From the NCBI RefSeq assembly GCF_027125355.1, contig NZ_CP114052.1, positions 1,798,001-1,862,000 of the forward strand: DNA of 64,000 nucleotides, read 5' to 3'. Positions 19,089-28,004 of this stretch are shown in pieces. The notes beneath the pieces are model-generated. The model was not told the origin of the DNA, made no database searches, and saw only the letters and a program-made list of their open reading frames with translations. The translations under genes and the position numbers were made by a program. Origin of the DNA: Peptostreptococcus equinus. Its GTDB lineage: Bacteria > Bacillota > Clostridia > Peptostreptococcales > Peptostreptococcaceae. Within the stretch, counting starts at the first letter, position 1; each line of letters starts with the position of its first letter.

Positions 19089-19682
19089 TTAGGATATTCT
19101 TTCAATTTTACATTTCTCACAGATTGAATATTTTTCTATAACATTTTCTATACAAGCTTTCATTTCTTCATATGAGTTTCCATAGTAATACAAGCCAGTA
19201 TATTTTTCCAATCTCTGATGACCGAATAATCCACCTTTATCTTCTAATAAAGCATTAAACTTTTCAATCACTTCATTAATGTCATTGTTTTTATATACTT
19301 CATCACTTAAATCGCTTCCATTTATATAAATCGCCATTCCCTCTAAATACCCTATTGATATATCTTGTCCGCCAACAGAAAACTTTGATCCCTTTGGCAC
19401 TCCAAAAGGATATATCAAGTCGATAATATTTTTTATGTTTTCAACATCAATTGAATAAATAATTAAATTAATGTCGCATCCATTTATTTCTCCATCCTCA
19501 GAAAGTTTGCTACCGCCTGGCAGTACAAAACCAAGACTGTTTTTTTGAAGTAAATTATCTATACTATCCTCCAAATCACTCCTAAACATTGGCATTATCC
19601 TAGCATTTAGATGTAGAGTAGCTGGATATTCTTCGTTTGTTTTTTCCGTTTTTAACTTTTTAAAAATACTTCCTAATCCCAT
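19089..19682 (-). CDS. Immunity-like protein, paralogue of the 3' half of the gene at 19968-21047
   Basis: A 197-residue soluble protein. It aligns by eye with the C-terminal part of the neighbouring larger protein: LHLNARIMPMFRSDLEDSID against LYLNLKAMPMGREYLEDILE, GGSKLSEDGEINGCDINL against GGTAISENGEIDYCDISI, and YTGLYYYGNSYEEM against IIRFYYYGKDYDKM. I do not recognise a named domain. Its place beside RHS fragments and toxin tails suggests an immunity protein of a polymorphic toxin system. It ends at a terminator; the 63-residue toxin-tail gene is 11 nt upstream. Confidence 0.65.
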   Translation of the reverse strand: MGLGSIFKKLKTEKTNEEYPATLHLNARIMPMFRSDLEDSIDNLLQKNSLGFVLPGGSKLSEDGEINGCDINLIIYSIDVENIKNIIDLIYPFGVPKGSKFSVGGQDISIGYLEGMAIYINGSDLSDEVYKNNDINEVIEKFNALLEDKGGLFGHQRLEKYTGLYYYGNSYEEMKACIENVIEKYSICEKCKIERIS

Positions 19683-19693
19683 AACTATCTCCT

Positions 19694-19885
19694 CTATTTA
19701 CTATTTTTATCTATATAATCTTCTGCCCACTCCATCGCTGGTTTATAGAATTCATGATTAAACTCAACTTGATTTAGTTTATTTTTGCTTGTATCTATAG
19801 AATTTTCTATTAAAAATTGTTCTATACAAATAGCTTGGTTTTTGGTCAAATTTTTCATATTGAGTAACTCCATTTTTTTATACAT
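19694..19885 (-). CDS. Short toxin-tail-like protein (63 aa), RHS C-terminus type
   Basis: The 63 residues contain NLTKNQAICIEQFLIEN, N.LNQ and a final W/E-rich helix (PAMEWAEDYID). The same layout occurs in the fragment at 21937-22183 (DLTKNQARSIEQYYIEN, then NKINSISV and SQEWARKFL). It has a start with AAAGGAATT upstream, so it may be expressed as an orphan piece. In RHS proteins this segment forms the end of a nuclease-like toxin domain; the catalytic N-terminal half is missing here. Confidence 0.55.
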   Translation of the reverse strand: MYKKMELLNMKNLTKNQAICIEQFLIENSIDTSKNKLNQVEFNHEFYKPAMEWAEDYIDKNSK

Positions 19886-19967
19886 AAATCAATTCCTTTC
19901 TTACAATAATATGATTTGTAAAAATAGCGCCAAAAATATTAATACTATTATTCTTTTTTATAATTAT

Positions 19968-21047
19968 TCATGCAATTTTTTTAATAATATAATTCTTAGT
20001 TATTCCAATTTCAACTAATTTTTCTTCTAGTTTAGATAACATTTTATCGTAATCCTTACCATAATAATAAAATCTAATAATATCTTCTGTCTGATAGCAA
20101 CCATACAATTTCCCACTTCTCTTCATAACCTTTGAGAGCTTTTCTTCAAGGTGCATTGTTTTATCTATAGATTTTATATCAATTTCCAAAGATAGGCCTT
20201 CAAGATTTCCAAAAGGTATTTTTCTATCTTGCACACATATAAATGACCCTTTGGGCAAATCAATTCCATCTAGTATTTTCTTTAAATTTTTAATAGACTC
20301 TTCACCCATATCACTCATTTCTATACTTATATCACAGTAGTCGATCTCGCCATTTTCAGAAATAGCTGTTCCTCCACCATCTATTGAACCTAAATCTGTT
20401 TCATCCATCTTTTCTTCTAGAATATCTTCTAAATATTCACGTCCCATAGGCATTGCTTTTAGATTTAAGTATAATTCAATGTTATTGTTAATATCATTTT
20501 CATCTAGTTTTATTAAATCATTTTCATTATATGTCACTTCATTTATATTTTGATAATTATTATTAATATACTCATCCTTTAGTTTTAAAAGTTCGGGTTC
20601 TATAATCAGAGCTTGCCTAACCTCAGTAGCAACACCTATTTCAGTAGTTATGGCATATAAACCCAATATTTCTGGTTTATGATCCAAACGCTGACCATTT
20701 TCCTTACAAAAATATTCAACCCAACCTTCTGATTTTAAACGGCTATAAGAAAATCCTATATCCAAATTCTTTTCTTCATAAGTTAATGCTTGGTTTGCTA
20801 TGGTATAAAAATAACCTTTTTTCCAATACAAATCAGTTAGCAATATTGGATTCGTCATCAAATTGCTATAATCTGGTTCATAATTTTTTATATCAATATT
20901 ACTTGTACTACATTCAAATATTACTATACTGGTACTATGAACTAAATTTAATATAATTTTATAATTGTTGCAATTACTCGATTCTATTTTAAATATTCCA
21001 TTATAAAAAGTAGTTAATTTTGCGTAGGTAATGCAAAAATGCGCCAA
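19968..21047 (-). CDS. Immunity-like protein with duplicated domain (up to 359 aa)
   Basis: No named family recognised. Residues from about 63 (MTNPILLTDLYWKKGYFY) to about 160 form one unit, with LKSEGWVEYFCKENG and LGLYAITTEIGVATEVRQAL. Residues about 185-359 are a second unit similar to the 197-residue protein at 19089-19682. The start is uncertain: the frame opens at a TTG (21047) without a clear ribosome site, and the first 60 residues may not be translated. It sits between the CsbD gene and a toxin-tail gene within the RHS remnant array, so an immunity role is inferred. Confidence 0.55.
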   Translation of the reverse strand: MAHFCITYAKLTTFYNGIFKIESSNCNNYKIILNLVHSTSIVIFECSTSNIDIKNYEPDYSNLMTNPILLTDLYWKKGYFYTIANQALTYEEKNLDIGFSYSRLKSEGWVEYFCKENGQRLDHKPEILGLYAITTEIGVATEVRQALIIEPELLKLKDEYINNNYQNINEVTYNENDLIKLDENDINNNIELYLNLKAMPMGREYLEDILEEKMDETDLGSIDGGGTAISENGEIDYCDISIEMSDMGEESIKNLKKILDGIDLPKGSFICVQDRKIPFGNLEGLSLEIDIKSIDKTMHLEEKLSKVMKRSGKLYGCYQTEDIIRFYYYGKDYDKMLSKLEEKLVEIGITKNYIIKKIA

Positions 21048-21151
21048 TATTGCGCCAAAACAATATTGTTATTGACTATATACTAGTAATAGTATTAATA
21101 TATTGGTATAGTGGCTTATCCATTATTACGACTTTTTTTAATCCTATTTAT

Positions 21152-21193
21152 AAAAAATAGAAGGTCTGGTGTAATCCAAGCCTTCTATTTTTT
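21152..21193 (-). terminator. Terminator after the csbD-like gene
   Basis: AAAAAATAGAAGG pairs with CCTTCTATTTTTTA. It is 11 bases past the stop codon of the CsbD gene. Confidence 0.9.
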
Positions 21194-21203
21194 ATTAACA
21201 TAT

Positions 21204-21404
21204 TTACTTATGCTTATTAATTTCTGACTTAGCATTGTCAGCTACTTCTTCAGCTTTTTTCCCAGCTTCATTTAACAATTCTTTCGCTTTTCCAGTAGCT
21301 TTATCTACAGCACCTTCAGCTTTTAACTTATTGTCGCCAGTAGCTTCTCCAGCAATATTTTTTGCACTTCCCTTAACCTTATCAAATACTCCTGTATCTT
21401 TCAT
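21204..21404 (-). CDS. CsbD family stress protein
   Basis: A 66-residue, Lys/Ala/Glu-rich protein of the CsbD family: FDKVKGSAKNIAGEATGD, then LKAEGAVDKATGKAKE. These small hydrophilic proteins rise under general stress in many bacteria; their biochemical role is unknown. It has a clear GGAGGTGTT ribosome site and its own terminator. It lies within the RHS remnant region but looks unrelated to it. Confidence 0.9.
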   Translation of the reverse strand: MKDTGVFDKVKGSAKNIAGEATGDNKLKAEGAVDKATGKAKELLNEAGKKAEEVADNAKSEINKHK

Positions 21405-21496
21405 TTAAAAACACCTCCAAAATATTATATTATTAATAGTATACCCACAAATCTGTTTTAAATTCTTAAGTTTTTATTAAAAAAACTTGCTATATC

Positions 21497-21883
21497 TTAA
21501 GATTTTATTAAATTTGTAGCTTTAGTCGATTCTCTATTACTTCTAAGTTCCTTGCTCTTAGATTTTTCCATAGCCATTATAAAGTCTATGGCATTTCTTT
21601 TTTTCTTTATATTAATACTATCATTCATCCAATCATTCTTGGAACCAGTTTGAATATATGCTTTTAAAACTTTTCCATAAAAATATATTCCTCTTTCTGG
21701 AAATAATAAAAAAATATCGCCATCTTTAGGTTTCCTTTTTGTTTTTTTAATAACATTAAGTTGATAGTCCCTATAAGGTAGATTATCTAAATTTTCTAAT
21801 TTATCTATGGTTTCTTTATTTAAATATTTGTATTTTTCTATCCATGCCTGAGCTACACTATTTTTAAAATCCATATTACTCAC
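21497..21883 (-). CDS. Imm26-like immunity protein
   Basis: The 128-residue protein carries KRKPKDGDIFLLFPERGIYFYGKVLKA, the pattern of the Imm26 immunity family (K-x-GDIF...YFYG-x-VL). Imm26-type proteins protect cells from RHS/CDI-type toxins. The C-terminal 30 residues (KSKSKELRSNREST) are low-complexity and may result from a frameshift near the end. It is directly downstream of an RHS toxin-tail fragment, which fits a toxin-immunity pair. Confidence 0.6.
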   Translation of the reverse strand: MSNMDFKNSVAQAWIEKYKYLNKETIDKLENLDNLPYRDYQLNVIKKTKRKPKDGDIFLLFPERGIYFYGKVLKAYIQTGSKNDWMNDSINIKKKRNAIDFIMAMEKSKSKELRSNRESTKATNLIKS

Positions 21884-21936
21884 CCCCTATATTAAATAAA
21901 TATAATCTCGTATATATATTATTTTCTATAATTTTC

Positions 21937-22183
21937 TCAATTTACGCCTAAAAATTTTCTTGCCCATTCTTGAGATTGATTATATTTTTTATTTTTCACG
22001 CTAATACTATTAATCTTATTTTGTTTATTTGGACCATTTTCAATATAATATTGCTCTATAGATCTTGCTTGATTTTTTGTTAAATCAGTATGTACAGGTT
22101 TCAAATCCTCAAATTTTTTTCCATTTGTTCTATGCTGATATAGTCTCTTTTCTGTTTGTAATATAATATTGTCATAGTAAATT
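21937..22183 (-). pseudogene. Fragment of an RHS-type toxin tail with GIY-YIG-like motifs
   Basis: With no usable start, about 82 residues read on the minus strand from IYYDNIILQTEKRLYQHR through DLTKNQARSIEQYYIEN and NKINSIS to a final EWARKFLGVN stop. The KRLYQHR (R..QH) and ARSIEQ (E) pattern is that of GIY-YIG/URI-type nuclease toxins at the ends of RHS proteins. The GIY strand itself is not recognisable. It is cut off from the RHS core fragment at 22338-22600 by stops and frameshifts. Confidence 0.6.
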
Positions 22184-22337
22184 TTATTTATCTACCATTT
22201 TTTCTTATATTTCAGATGCTAAATTCTTTATATTCATAAATGGTTTTTCTGAATCTTCAACGTCAATTATTTTACCTTCAACTATGTCTGCATTCATTGT
22301 TGGAATTAGTATTTCTGATAATTCATTTTGTATATTT

Positions 22338-22600
22338 TATTTCTTTGTCTCCAGTTTTTTGACTAATTAACCTATCACAATCATTATATGTATATGTAGT
22401 TTCTGTTTTTTTACCATTTGTAGTCTCAAGCATTGATGTCTTATTACCAGCATTATCATATGCATATAGGTAACTTGAAAGTTCTACATCTTTTTCATCT
22501 TTTATTTGAGCTACTTCTAATTGACCTAGACTATCATATTTATAATCTTGTTTTAAGGTTTTACCATCTTGCTTTACTATTTCTCTACAAATACAAACTA
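22338..22600 (-). pseudogene. RHS/YD-repeat core fragment
   Basis: The minus strand reads KQDYKYDSLGQLEVAQIKD, SSYLYAYDNAGNKTSML, then TTYTYNDCDRLISQKTGDK before a stop. These are YD repeats of an RHS protein, nearly the same as those at 18700-18920. Both ends are broken. A further in-frame piece without recognisable function (SEILIPTMNADIVEGKIID) follows at about 22211-22335. Confidence 0.75.
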
Positions 22601-22796
22601 TTTGTATTTATAATTTTCTCAATATTATATCATATCATTATATAATTTCTTTGTTTTGTAAACAAATAGTAATATTTTTCATATTAAATTCATAGTACAC
22701 TCATTCGTAGTAAACTCAATGCTATTATGAGTTTTTCATATTAAATTTAAGAACTTTAAAAATATGAGGAATAAGCTTTCATTAAGAAACACATAT

Positions 22797-22839
22797 AAAA
22801 AAACAGCGGATCCAACACAAGACATGTGTCGGATTCCGC
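22797..22839 (-). terminator. Terminator of the CWB2 protein gene
   Basis: An interrupted GC-rich stem (GCGGAATCC...GGATCCGC on the minus strand, with ACACA/TGTGT inside) runs into T7. It lies 37 bases past the stop. Confidence 0.9.
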
Positions 22840-22876
22840 CGCATAATTTTTTAATTAATCATCAATATATATTTCA

Positions 22877-24192
22877 CTAAAATAAATTAAAGTTTATATA
22901 TACGTTGGAAATATCCCATTGATCATTCTCTCCATGATTAATTGAGTATTGAATTTTTTTGTCACTATCATCTCTGATAAATAGTTCAGTAACATCGACT
23001 TTAAAACCATCATAAGTTTCATAAATAACAGAATCCAATTTAGCTTGTTTAAATTTATTTTTTTCTTCATCTGTATATTTTGTCATATCAATATCATAAA
23101 CATTTTTATTTTCTTTATAATCTATTTTACTTTCTTTTATAGTATCATTATCATACTTAAAAGTTAAAGTAATACTTTTTGGTATATTTTTAGATGTATT
23201 TTCTTGGTCTTTATTTTCATCTTGTATAGAAATATTTTTCAGCGAATTGATTACAGAAGAAGATACAGATTTTTCTCCTCCTACTACATACACTTTTGAC
23301 ACATTTGTATCTCTTAAATATTTTTCTACATCACTATTTAATGATTTAGACTCTGTTAATAGTATAGGCATGCGTGATTCTTCTTGTAAAGATATAGCAG
23401 AAAGTGCATCAGCATAATCATTACCTGTTGCTAATATAACAGACTTAGAGTCTTTAAAATATTTTTCAGCTAATGAAATAGATGTAGAATATCTATCTTT
23501 ACCACCTATTTGTGTAGCATTCAAATCCTTTATAGACATTACAGATTCCCCACCTACTACTATATTATTTAATTTTGTATCAAGTACATCTAGATGAGAT
23601 GGTAGTAAAGTTTTACCGTTAGTTAAAATAATTGTATTAGAAATCTTTGCTGCCAATGCACTAGCAGATAATGCATCAGGAAATTTATTACCATTGACTA
23701 GTATAGCTTTTAATTTTTTATTTTCGTTTACTCTCTTGGACACCTGTATAGACGTTTCATATTTATTGTCGCCAGCTATTCTATCCACAGCATAATTTTC
23801 TTTTAATTTATTTGCTACTTTATTTGATATTGCTTCTTCACCACCAACAATAATTACTTCTTTTGCCTCAAGCCTTTTCAATTCATTCGCCACAGAATAT
23901 GGAATATCATTTTTTTTCAATAAAATAAGTGGTGCACTATATTTTACTGAAAGAGGGCTAGCTGCTAGTGCATCAGGGTATTTTTCCCCTGAAACCAATA
24001 TTACTTTATTAGATTTTGAATATGATTTTTTACTTATTTCCACTGAAGTCTCATATCTATCATTTCCGTATATTCTCTCTATACTTATTTTTTTTGATCT
24101 GCCCCATCAGATGCAAAAATTGTATCAATTTGCTTTCCCAAACAACCAAATGCTAGGATCGTTGCCATAATTACGCTCGTTTTTGTTTTCAT
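22877..24192 (-). pseudogene. CWB2 cell-wall-binding-repeat surface protein, frameshifted after the signal peptide
   Basis: ATG at 24190-24192 with AAAGGAG upstream starts a signal peptide (MKTKTSVIMATILAFGCLG, cleavage near IFASDG). After 35 codons the frame ends at TAA in an A8 tract (plus 24088-24095). One more A would join it to the open frame that runs to 22877. That frame begins with ERIYGNDRYETSVEIS and holds three CWB2 repeats (VILVSGEKYPDALAASPLS, KAILVNGNKFPDALSASALA, SVILATGNDYADALSAISL). A unique C-terminal domain of about 100 residues with no known family follows. CWB2 repeats attach proteins to anionic wall polymers in clostridia. The gene is off as read, but the tract could slip. 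Confidence 0.85.
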
Positions 24193-24366
24193 TTTTTCTC
24201 CTTTAAATATGCTTTAATTATAGAATTAAAATTTGATTCTTATCTATTATATTTTAAATATTAATATAAATCAATATTTTTTCATATTTTTTTCACTTAT
24301 AATTCAAATAGAAATATAGAGAACTATCCTAATACAAGTATATTTAAAGTTAATTTTTCCTCATTA

Positions 24367-24855
24367 TTATAAAGTTATTGACAAAAGAATTAAGGCTACT
24401 AAATTATTGATAGCATGTATAATCATCACTAATTCTAATCGTCCAGTTTTATAAAAGATAATTGCATTCACAAGTCCTGAAGTGAAATATAGCATAGCAT
24501 CTGAAACTCTAGTGGTGTAATGCATACCTTGGAATAGAAAAGCTGACATAAATATTCCAACATAAGGATATTTTGTAAATATATATCTTTGTACAACGCC
24601 TCTCATAATAAGCTCTTCACTAAAAGCTCTCAATATCTTCTTTTTATCTGTATTTTTGTATGAACCAAAAAATCTAAGTCCTACTATATACATTATTAAA
24701 AATAATATCAATAACCATGAAATTATAACTAAAGTAAATTCCCATGTATTTGTTCCCAAAAACTTGTAAAATTCGTTGCTACCATAGGTATACTCTGGAT
24801 GTAAATAACTAGTTATTTCAGTCGCTATATTATCTGTTAAAATGTTCCCTAATTA
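24367..24855 (-). pseudogene. CPBP-family intramembrane protease, 5'-truncated
   Basis: The C-terminal 130 residues hold the CPBP (Abi/CAAX-like) motifs EELIMRGVVQR, FLFQGMHYT and the final HAINNLVAL, with about four membrane helices. These are glutamate-type membrane proteases. The frame is open back to about 24855 (GNILTDNIATEITSYLHPEY) with no start codon plus ribosome site, then meets a stop next to the prophage attachment repeat at 24872. Family members usually have 200 or more residues, so the N-terminus is missing. Confidence 0.6.
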
Positions 24856-24871
24856 TTAATCTCTTATTTGC

Positions 24872-24948
24872 AAAAACTCGCTTATATTTAATATAAGCGA
24901 GTTTAATAATTGTTGTAATTTTATTGAAATACTATCTCTTAGAGAACT
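24872..24948. repeat. Left prophage attachment site
   Basis: A 77-bp sequence repeated at 54930-55006 with two mismatches; the last 58 bp (24891-24948) are identical to 54949-55006. The copy includes a duplicate of the last codons of rpsI and a hairpin like that gene's terminator (24873-24903). It marks the end of the prophage away from the integrase. Confidence 0.92.
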
Positions 24949-24987
24949 TTAAAACAAGTTATATCAATATATTCAGTTTAAAATGTG

Positions 24988-25003
24988 TATTATGTGAGTA
25001 TTA
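24988..25003. promoter_or_regulatory. Possible integrase arm-type site, left end
   Basis: TATTATGTGAG followed by TATTA resembles the tandem TATTACGTGTG units at 54838-54863 next to the other attachment site (2 mismatches in 11). It lies 40 bases inside the left repeat. Confidence 0.4.
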
Positions 25004-25130
25004 TATTAACTAATCAATGCATGCTTATGAGGATTTTTAATTTAGCGTTAATTCAATTTAATTATAAATTATAATTTTTGTACATACTTTTTTGAATAAT
25101 ATAATTTTATATATTTTAAAAAAAATTAAC

Positions 25131-25889
25131 TTATTCATTCCTATTTTCCTTATAAGATTTTTGTATATTTAATTTTGCTATTTTAAAATACTCATTATCC
25201 GATTCCATTCCAATAAATCTTCTATTTAATTCTGCACATGCAACACCAGTAGATCCACTTCCCATACAATTATCTAATACTATCATTTCTTCTCTAGTAT
25301 AGGTATTAATTAAATACTTTAGTAAATCAACAGGCTTCTGGGTTGGATGCTGACACTTTGAATCTTTATTGAAATATAATACATTATTAGGATAGTTTGT
25401 ATACTTCTGTATATATTCTTTGTTACACAGAGTATTTTTCTCATCATATATAGATTCTCTTTTTCCAGGCTTTCTAACCCTGATTCTTGAGTTTTCGATT
25501 TTCTTGATTCCTTGTGGGATGTACAAAGGTTTACTCTTATAAAATATATTTATATCTTCAACTTTCCTCATAGGCTGATATTTAGCAAAATTAAAACCTG
25601 TAACATTATTTTTTATCCAATACCAAGAATATTTATAATTTTTAATATTAGAATTTATTAATTTAGTTGTAAATGGTTGTGCTGAAAATAATACTATCAT
25701 TCCTCTATCCTTTATTATTCTATTATATTGAATCCACAACTTCTCTAAATCAATAATAGTGTCCCATCTACATGCTGTAGTTCCGTACGGCAAGTCACAT
25801 ATAATAAGATCTATAGATTTATCATCTATGTTATTCATTAAATCTAAGCAATCTCCTTCGAACAATTCATATCTTTTTATCTTTTCCAT
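25131..25889 (-). CDS. Phage DNA (adenine/cytosine-N4) methyltransferase
   Basis: A 252-residue site-specific DNA methyltransferase of the N6/N4 class. The catalytic CDLPYG is at residues 31-36, the S-adenosylmethionine motif DNCMGSGSTG near 206-215, and HPTQKPVDLL before it, giving the beta-type motif order. No restriction enzyme is nearby, so it is an orphan enzyme, perhaps protecting phage DNA. It is the last gene of the prophage, after the lysis genes. A strong AAGGGGG ribosome site and an SOS-like palindrome (25907-25920) lie directly upstream. Confidence 0.92.
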   Translation of the reverse strand: MEKIKRYELFEGDCLDLMNNIDDKSIDLIICDLPYGTTACRWDTIIDLEKLWIQYNRIIKDRGMIVLFSAQPFTTKLINSNIKNYKYSWYWIKNNVTGFNFAKYQPMRKVEDINIFYKSKPLYIPQGIKKIENSRIRVRKPGKRESIYDEKNTLCNKEYIQKYTNYPNNVLYFNKDSKCQHPTQKPVDLLKYLINTYTREEMIVLDNCMGSGSTGVACAELNRRFIGMESDNEYFKIAKLNIQKSYKENRNE

Positions 25890-25906
25890 TATAAGCCCCC
25901 TTCTTA

Positions 25907-25920
25907 GAACATATGTTCTT
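25907..25920 (-). promoter_or_regulatory. SOS/LexA-like box upstream of the methyltransferase gene
   Basis: AGAACATATGTTCT is a perfect 14-bp palindrome matching 12 of 14 positions of the Bacillus-type LexA box (CGAACRNRYGTTYC). On the minus strand a TATAAT-like sequence lies immediately before it, so a repressor bound there would block the promoter. Confidence 0.6.
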
Positions 25921-26061
25921 TTTATTATATTATATCATAAATCTAAAAAATAGCTTAGTTAAAAAAGCTAAAAAACATTGATATTATAATATTTAAATAC
26001 CATATTATAAATTTTTCTCTTCTATTTATATAGTGTGAAGACTATTACGTACTTTTTTCAT

Positions 26062-26091
26062 AAAAAAATAAGGGTAGCTAAATGCTACCCC
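26062..26091 (-). terminator. Terminator after the endolysin gene
   Basis: GGGTAGC / GCTACCC stem with a five-base loop, followed on the minus strand by TTATTTTTTT; eight bases after the amidase stop. Confidence 0.92.
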
Positions 26092-26098
26092 CTTCTAA

Positions 26099-26914
26099 TT
26101 ATAATAAATATCCATTGCTATTGAACTTATATTTTTTCCCTTGAATCTCCTGTTCTCCAGTAACCATGTACCCATTAGAGTTAAAGTAGAACCAATGGCT
26201 GTTGTATTTTAGCCATCCTGTTTTCATTTCTCCAGTACCTGGTTGCATATAAAACCATGCTTTACCCGACTTTAACCAACCTATCTTCTTTTTATTGTCT
26301 ATGTAGTAGTACCACTTACCATTTTCTTGTACCCATCCTTTTTTAGTTGATACTGATGTTTTTTGAGAATTAACTTCTACAGCAACACTATCTTTAGATA
26401 AATCTAATATTAATCGCCTAGGCTGTTTTATATCAGATAAAAACTTGTTCCACCTTCCGTTATTAGTCCCAGTGAACCCTTGTGGGCAATTTTTTCTTGT
26501 TGCATCCCAATGTCTAACCACTTTGGCATTAGGATATTGCATTAGAAGTTCTTTCACCAATTCTATTGTGTTAAACAACATCTTATCAGAATAACCATGA
26601 TTTACACACATTTCTATTGAGATTGAGTTATAATTTGTTATCCCTCCAAGACCTACTCCATAGCCTTGGTTTCCACCTACCGCATAAGCTATAGTAGAAT
26701 CTCCAACTATTTGAACTATGTCGTTATCATCAACGAAATAGTGTGCTGACGCTCCTACATTATTATTTTGAAAATATTTGTAATGGTTCATTGCTGTAGC
26801 TGTATCAGAGGTGTTTGAAGTCCAATGAAGTGCAATAAACTTTATATTAGATTTATCTCTTCTTCCACCAAAATTATTTTTGTTAGTTATTGGTTTATAA
26901 TAAAAATTAGTCAT
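26099..26914 (-). CDS. Phage endolysin: N-acetylmuramoyl-L-alanine amidase with choline-binding-type repeats
   Basis: This 271-residue lysin cuts the amide bond between muramic acid and the peptide. An Amidase_2 domain covers residues about 18-150, with zinc ligands His30 (ALHWTSN), His135 (RHWDATRKNC) and Cys143, and Glu101 in SISIEMC. Residues about 190-271 form four CW_binding_1-type repeats (GWVQENGKWYYYI, GWLKSGKAWFYM, GWLKYNSHWFYF, KYKFNSNGYLL), which anchor it to wall polymers. It is directly downstream of the holin (3 nt) and forms the lysis cassette. Confidence 0.95.
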   Translation of the reverse strand: MTNFYYKPITNKNNFGGRRDKSNIKFIALHWTSNTSDTATAMNHYKYFQNNNVGASAHYFVDDNDIVQIVGDSTIAYAVGGNQGYGVGLGGITNYNSISIEMCVNHGYSDKMLFNTIELVKELLMQYPNAKVVRHWDATRKNCPQGFTGTNNGRWNKFLSDIKQPRRLILDLSKDSVAVEVNSQKTSVSTKKGWVQENGKWYYYIDNKKKIGWLKSGKAWFYMQPGTGEMKTGWLKYNSHWFYFNSNGYMVTGEQEIQGKKYKFNSNGYLL

Positions 26915-26916
26915 AT

Positions 26917-27309
26917 TTATTTACCCCCACTTAATCTCTTGATAAACTCTTGAAATAAAGTAACATCTGTTCCATTCTTGCCTACATTTTCTACTATACT
27001 CTTTATTTCCATTATCAAATAACCTATATACATTGTATAAACTAAAGCTATTCCCATGCCTTCAGGTATTAACATTGAACAAGGTAAGAAAAATATTAGT
27101 AGTAGCATACTGGCTATTTTCCTAAGTATTCCATTAATCCCTTTCTTGGATCTAAACTCTCTATCCTCCCTTACGATAGCAGCTATGGTACCTGTCACAA
27201 AGTCTACTATCATTGCTATAGCAATAAGAAGTAATACAAAAAGTACCTTATCCTCCTCATTTGCTGTAAGTAAGCTTAAATATTGAAATATCATATTATG
27301 TTTTTCCAT
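26917..27309 (-). CDS. Phage holin
   Basis: About 130 residues with three hydrophobic segments (LFVLLLIAIAMIVDFVTGTI, SMLLLIFFLPCSMLI, IALVYTMYIGYLI), the phi-LC3/Cph1-type holin family pattern with VDFVTGT and RSKKGINGILRK. It makes holes in the membrane for the endolysin. I use ATG at 27309 because the upstream ATG (27336) lies in the T-run of a terminator. The lysis gene pair ends at the 26062-26091 terminator. Confidence 0.9.
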   Translation of the reverse strand: MEKHNMIFQYLSLLTANEEDKVLFVLLLIAIAMIVDFVTGTIAAIVREDREFRSKKGINGILRKIASMLLLIFFLPCSMLIPEGMGIALVYTMYIGYLIMEIKSIVENVGKNGTDVTLFQEFIKRLSGGK

Positions 27310-27337
27310 GTGATTATTTTTCCTTTCTTTATACATA

Positions 27338-27375
27338 AAAATGACCTAATAGAACTGAAATCAATTCTATAGGCC
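27338..27375 (-). terminator. Terminator-like hairpin between tail and lysis genes
   Basis: On the minus strand GGCCTATAGAATTG and CAGTTCTATTAGGTC pair, with TTTTT following. It would limit read-through from tail genes into holin and endolysin. Confidence 0.65.
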
Positions 27376-27388
27376 AATAATTGTATTC

Positions 27389-27574
27389 TTATGCTACTGT
27401 ATCTTGAATTACGAATAATACATCAGTGTATTTTGTCTTTATCATATCATCTGTTGCTGGTTTCCATTTAAGCATCCCAGCTTTTGAAAAATATAATTTA
27501 TACTTATCTCTTGCTCCTGTTTCTCCTTCATCTACGTACGCCATTGTTATTCTTGCTGCTAAAAATTCTCCCAT
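27389..27574 (-). CDS. Small phage protein at the end of the tail operon (61 aa)
   Basis: A 61-residue protein (MGEFLAARITMAYVDEGETG...VLFVIQDTVA). The start at 27574 follows AAGGGAGAG; the frame is also open for 24 codons upstream, overlapping the previous gene. No family recognised. Its place between tail-fibre accessory genes and the holin suggests a small tail-fibre or lysis accessory protein. Confidence 0.6.
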   Translation of the reverse strand: MGEFLAARITMAYVDEGETGARDKYKLYFSKAGMLKWKPATDDMIKTKYTDVLFVIQDTVA

Positions 27575-27638
27575 TTCATTCTCTCCCTTCAATATAAATT
27601 TTAATTTATTAAAAATATCGCGACATATTTTAATCATT

Positions 27639-27995
27639 TTAGCCACCTGCTACTGTTATAGTTAACTCTTCCAATGCAGATGATAATGTATCAATTCTTG
27701 TAGCTTGTGCTACTATCTTTTTTTCTAATTCTTCTTTTTCTAACTGTTTTCTAGCTTGTTCTTTCTTTTCGTATTCAGCAATTATTTCTGCTTGCTTAGT
27801 TAAATAAGCTTCAACAACAGATTTATCATTTACACCTGTATAACCCTCTTGCTTTAAATCTTCAAGCCACAGCACAAGTGAATCATCAACCAATACTAAT
27901 GTTTTGCTTTCAGTTTCAGGATAGTTCTCTAGCCACATTTCCTTTGAAAGTCCTTTAAGTTCGCTTTCTTTATCCCATATTTCTATTTTGCTCAT
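27639..27995 (-). CDS. Tail-fibre-associated coiled-coil protein (118 aa)
   Basis: The N-terminal 60 residues are acidic and Trp/Leu-rich; residues about 65-110 are a strong coiled coil (EIIAEYEKKEQARKQLEKEE). It resembles the small XkdW-type proteins after tail-fibre genes, but I cannot assign a family. It is 9 nt downstream of the propeller-like tail gene. Confidence 0.6.
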   Translation of the reverse strand: MSKIEIWDKESELKGLSKEMWLENYPETESKTLVLVDDSLVLWLEDLKQEGYTGVNDKSVVEAYLTKQAEIIAEYEKKEQARKQLEKEELEKKIVAQATRIDTLSSALEELTITVAGG

Positions 27996-28004
27996 ATTAA
28001 CCTC

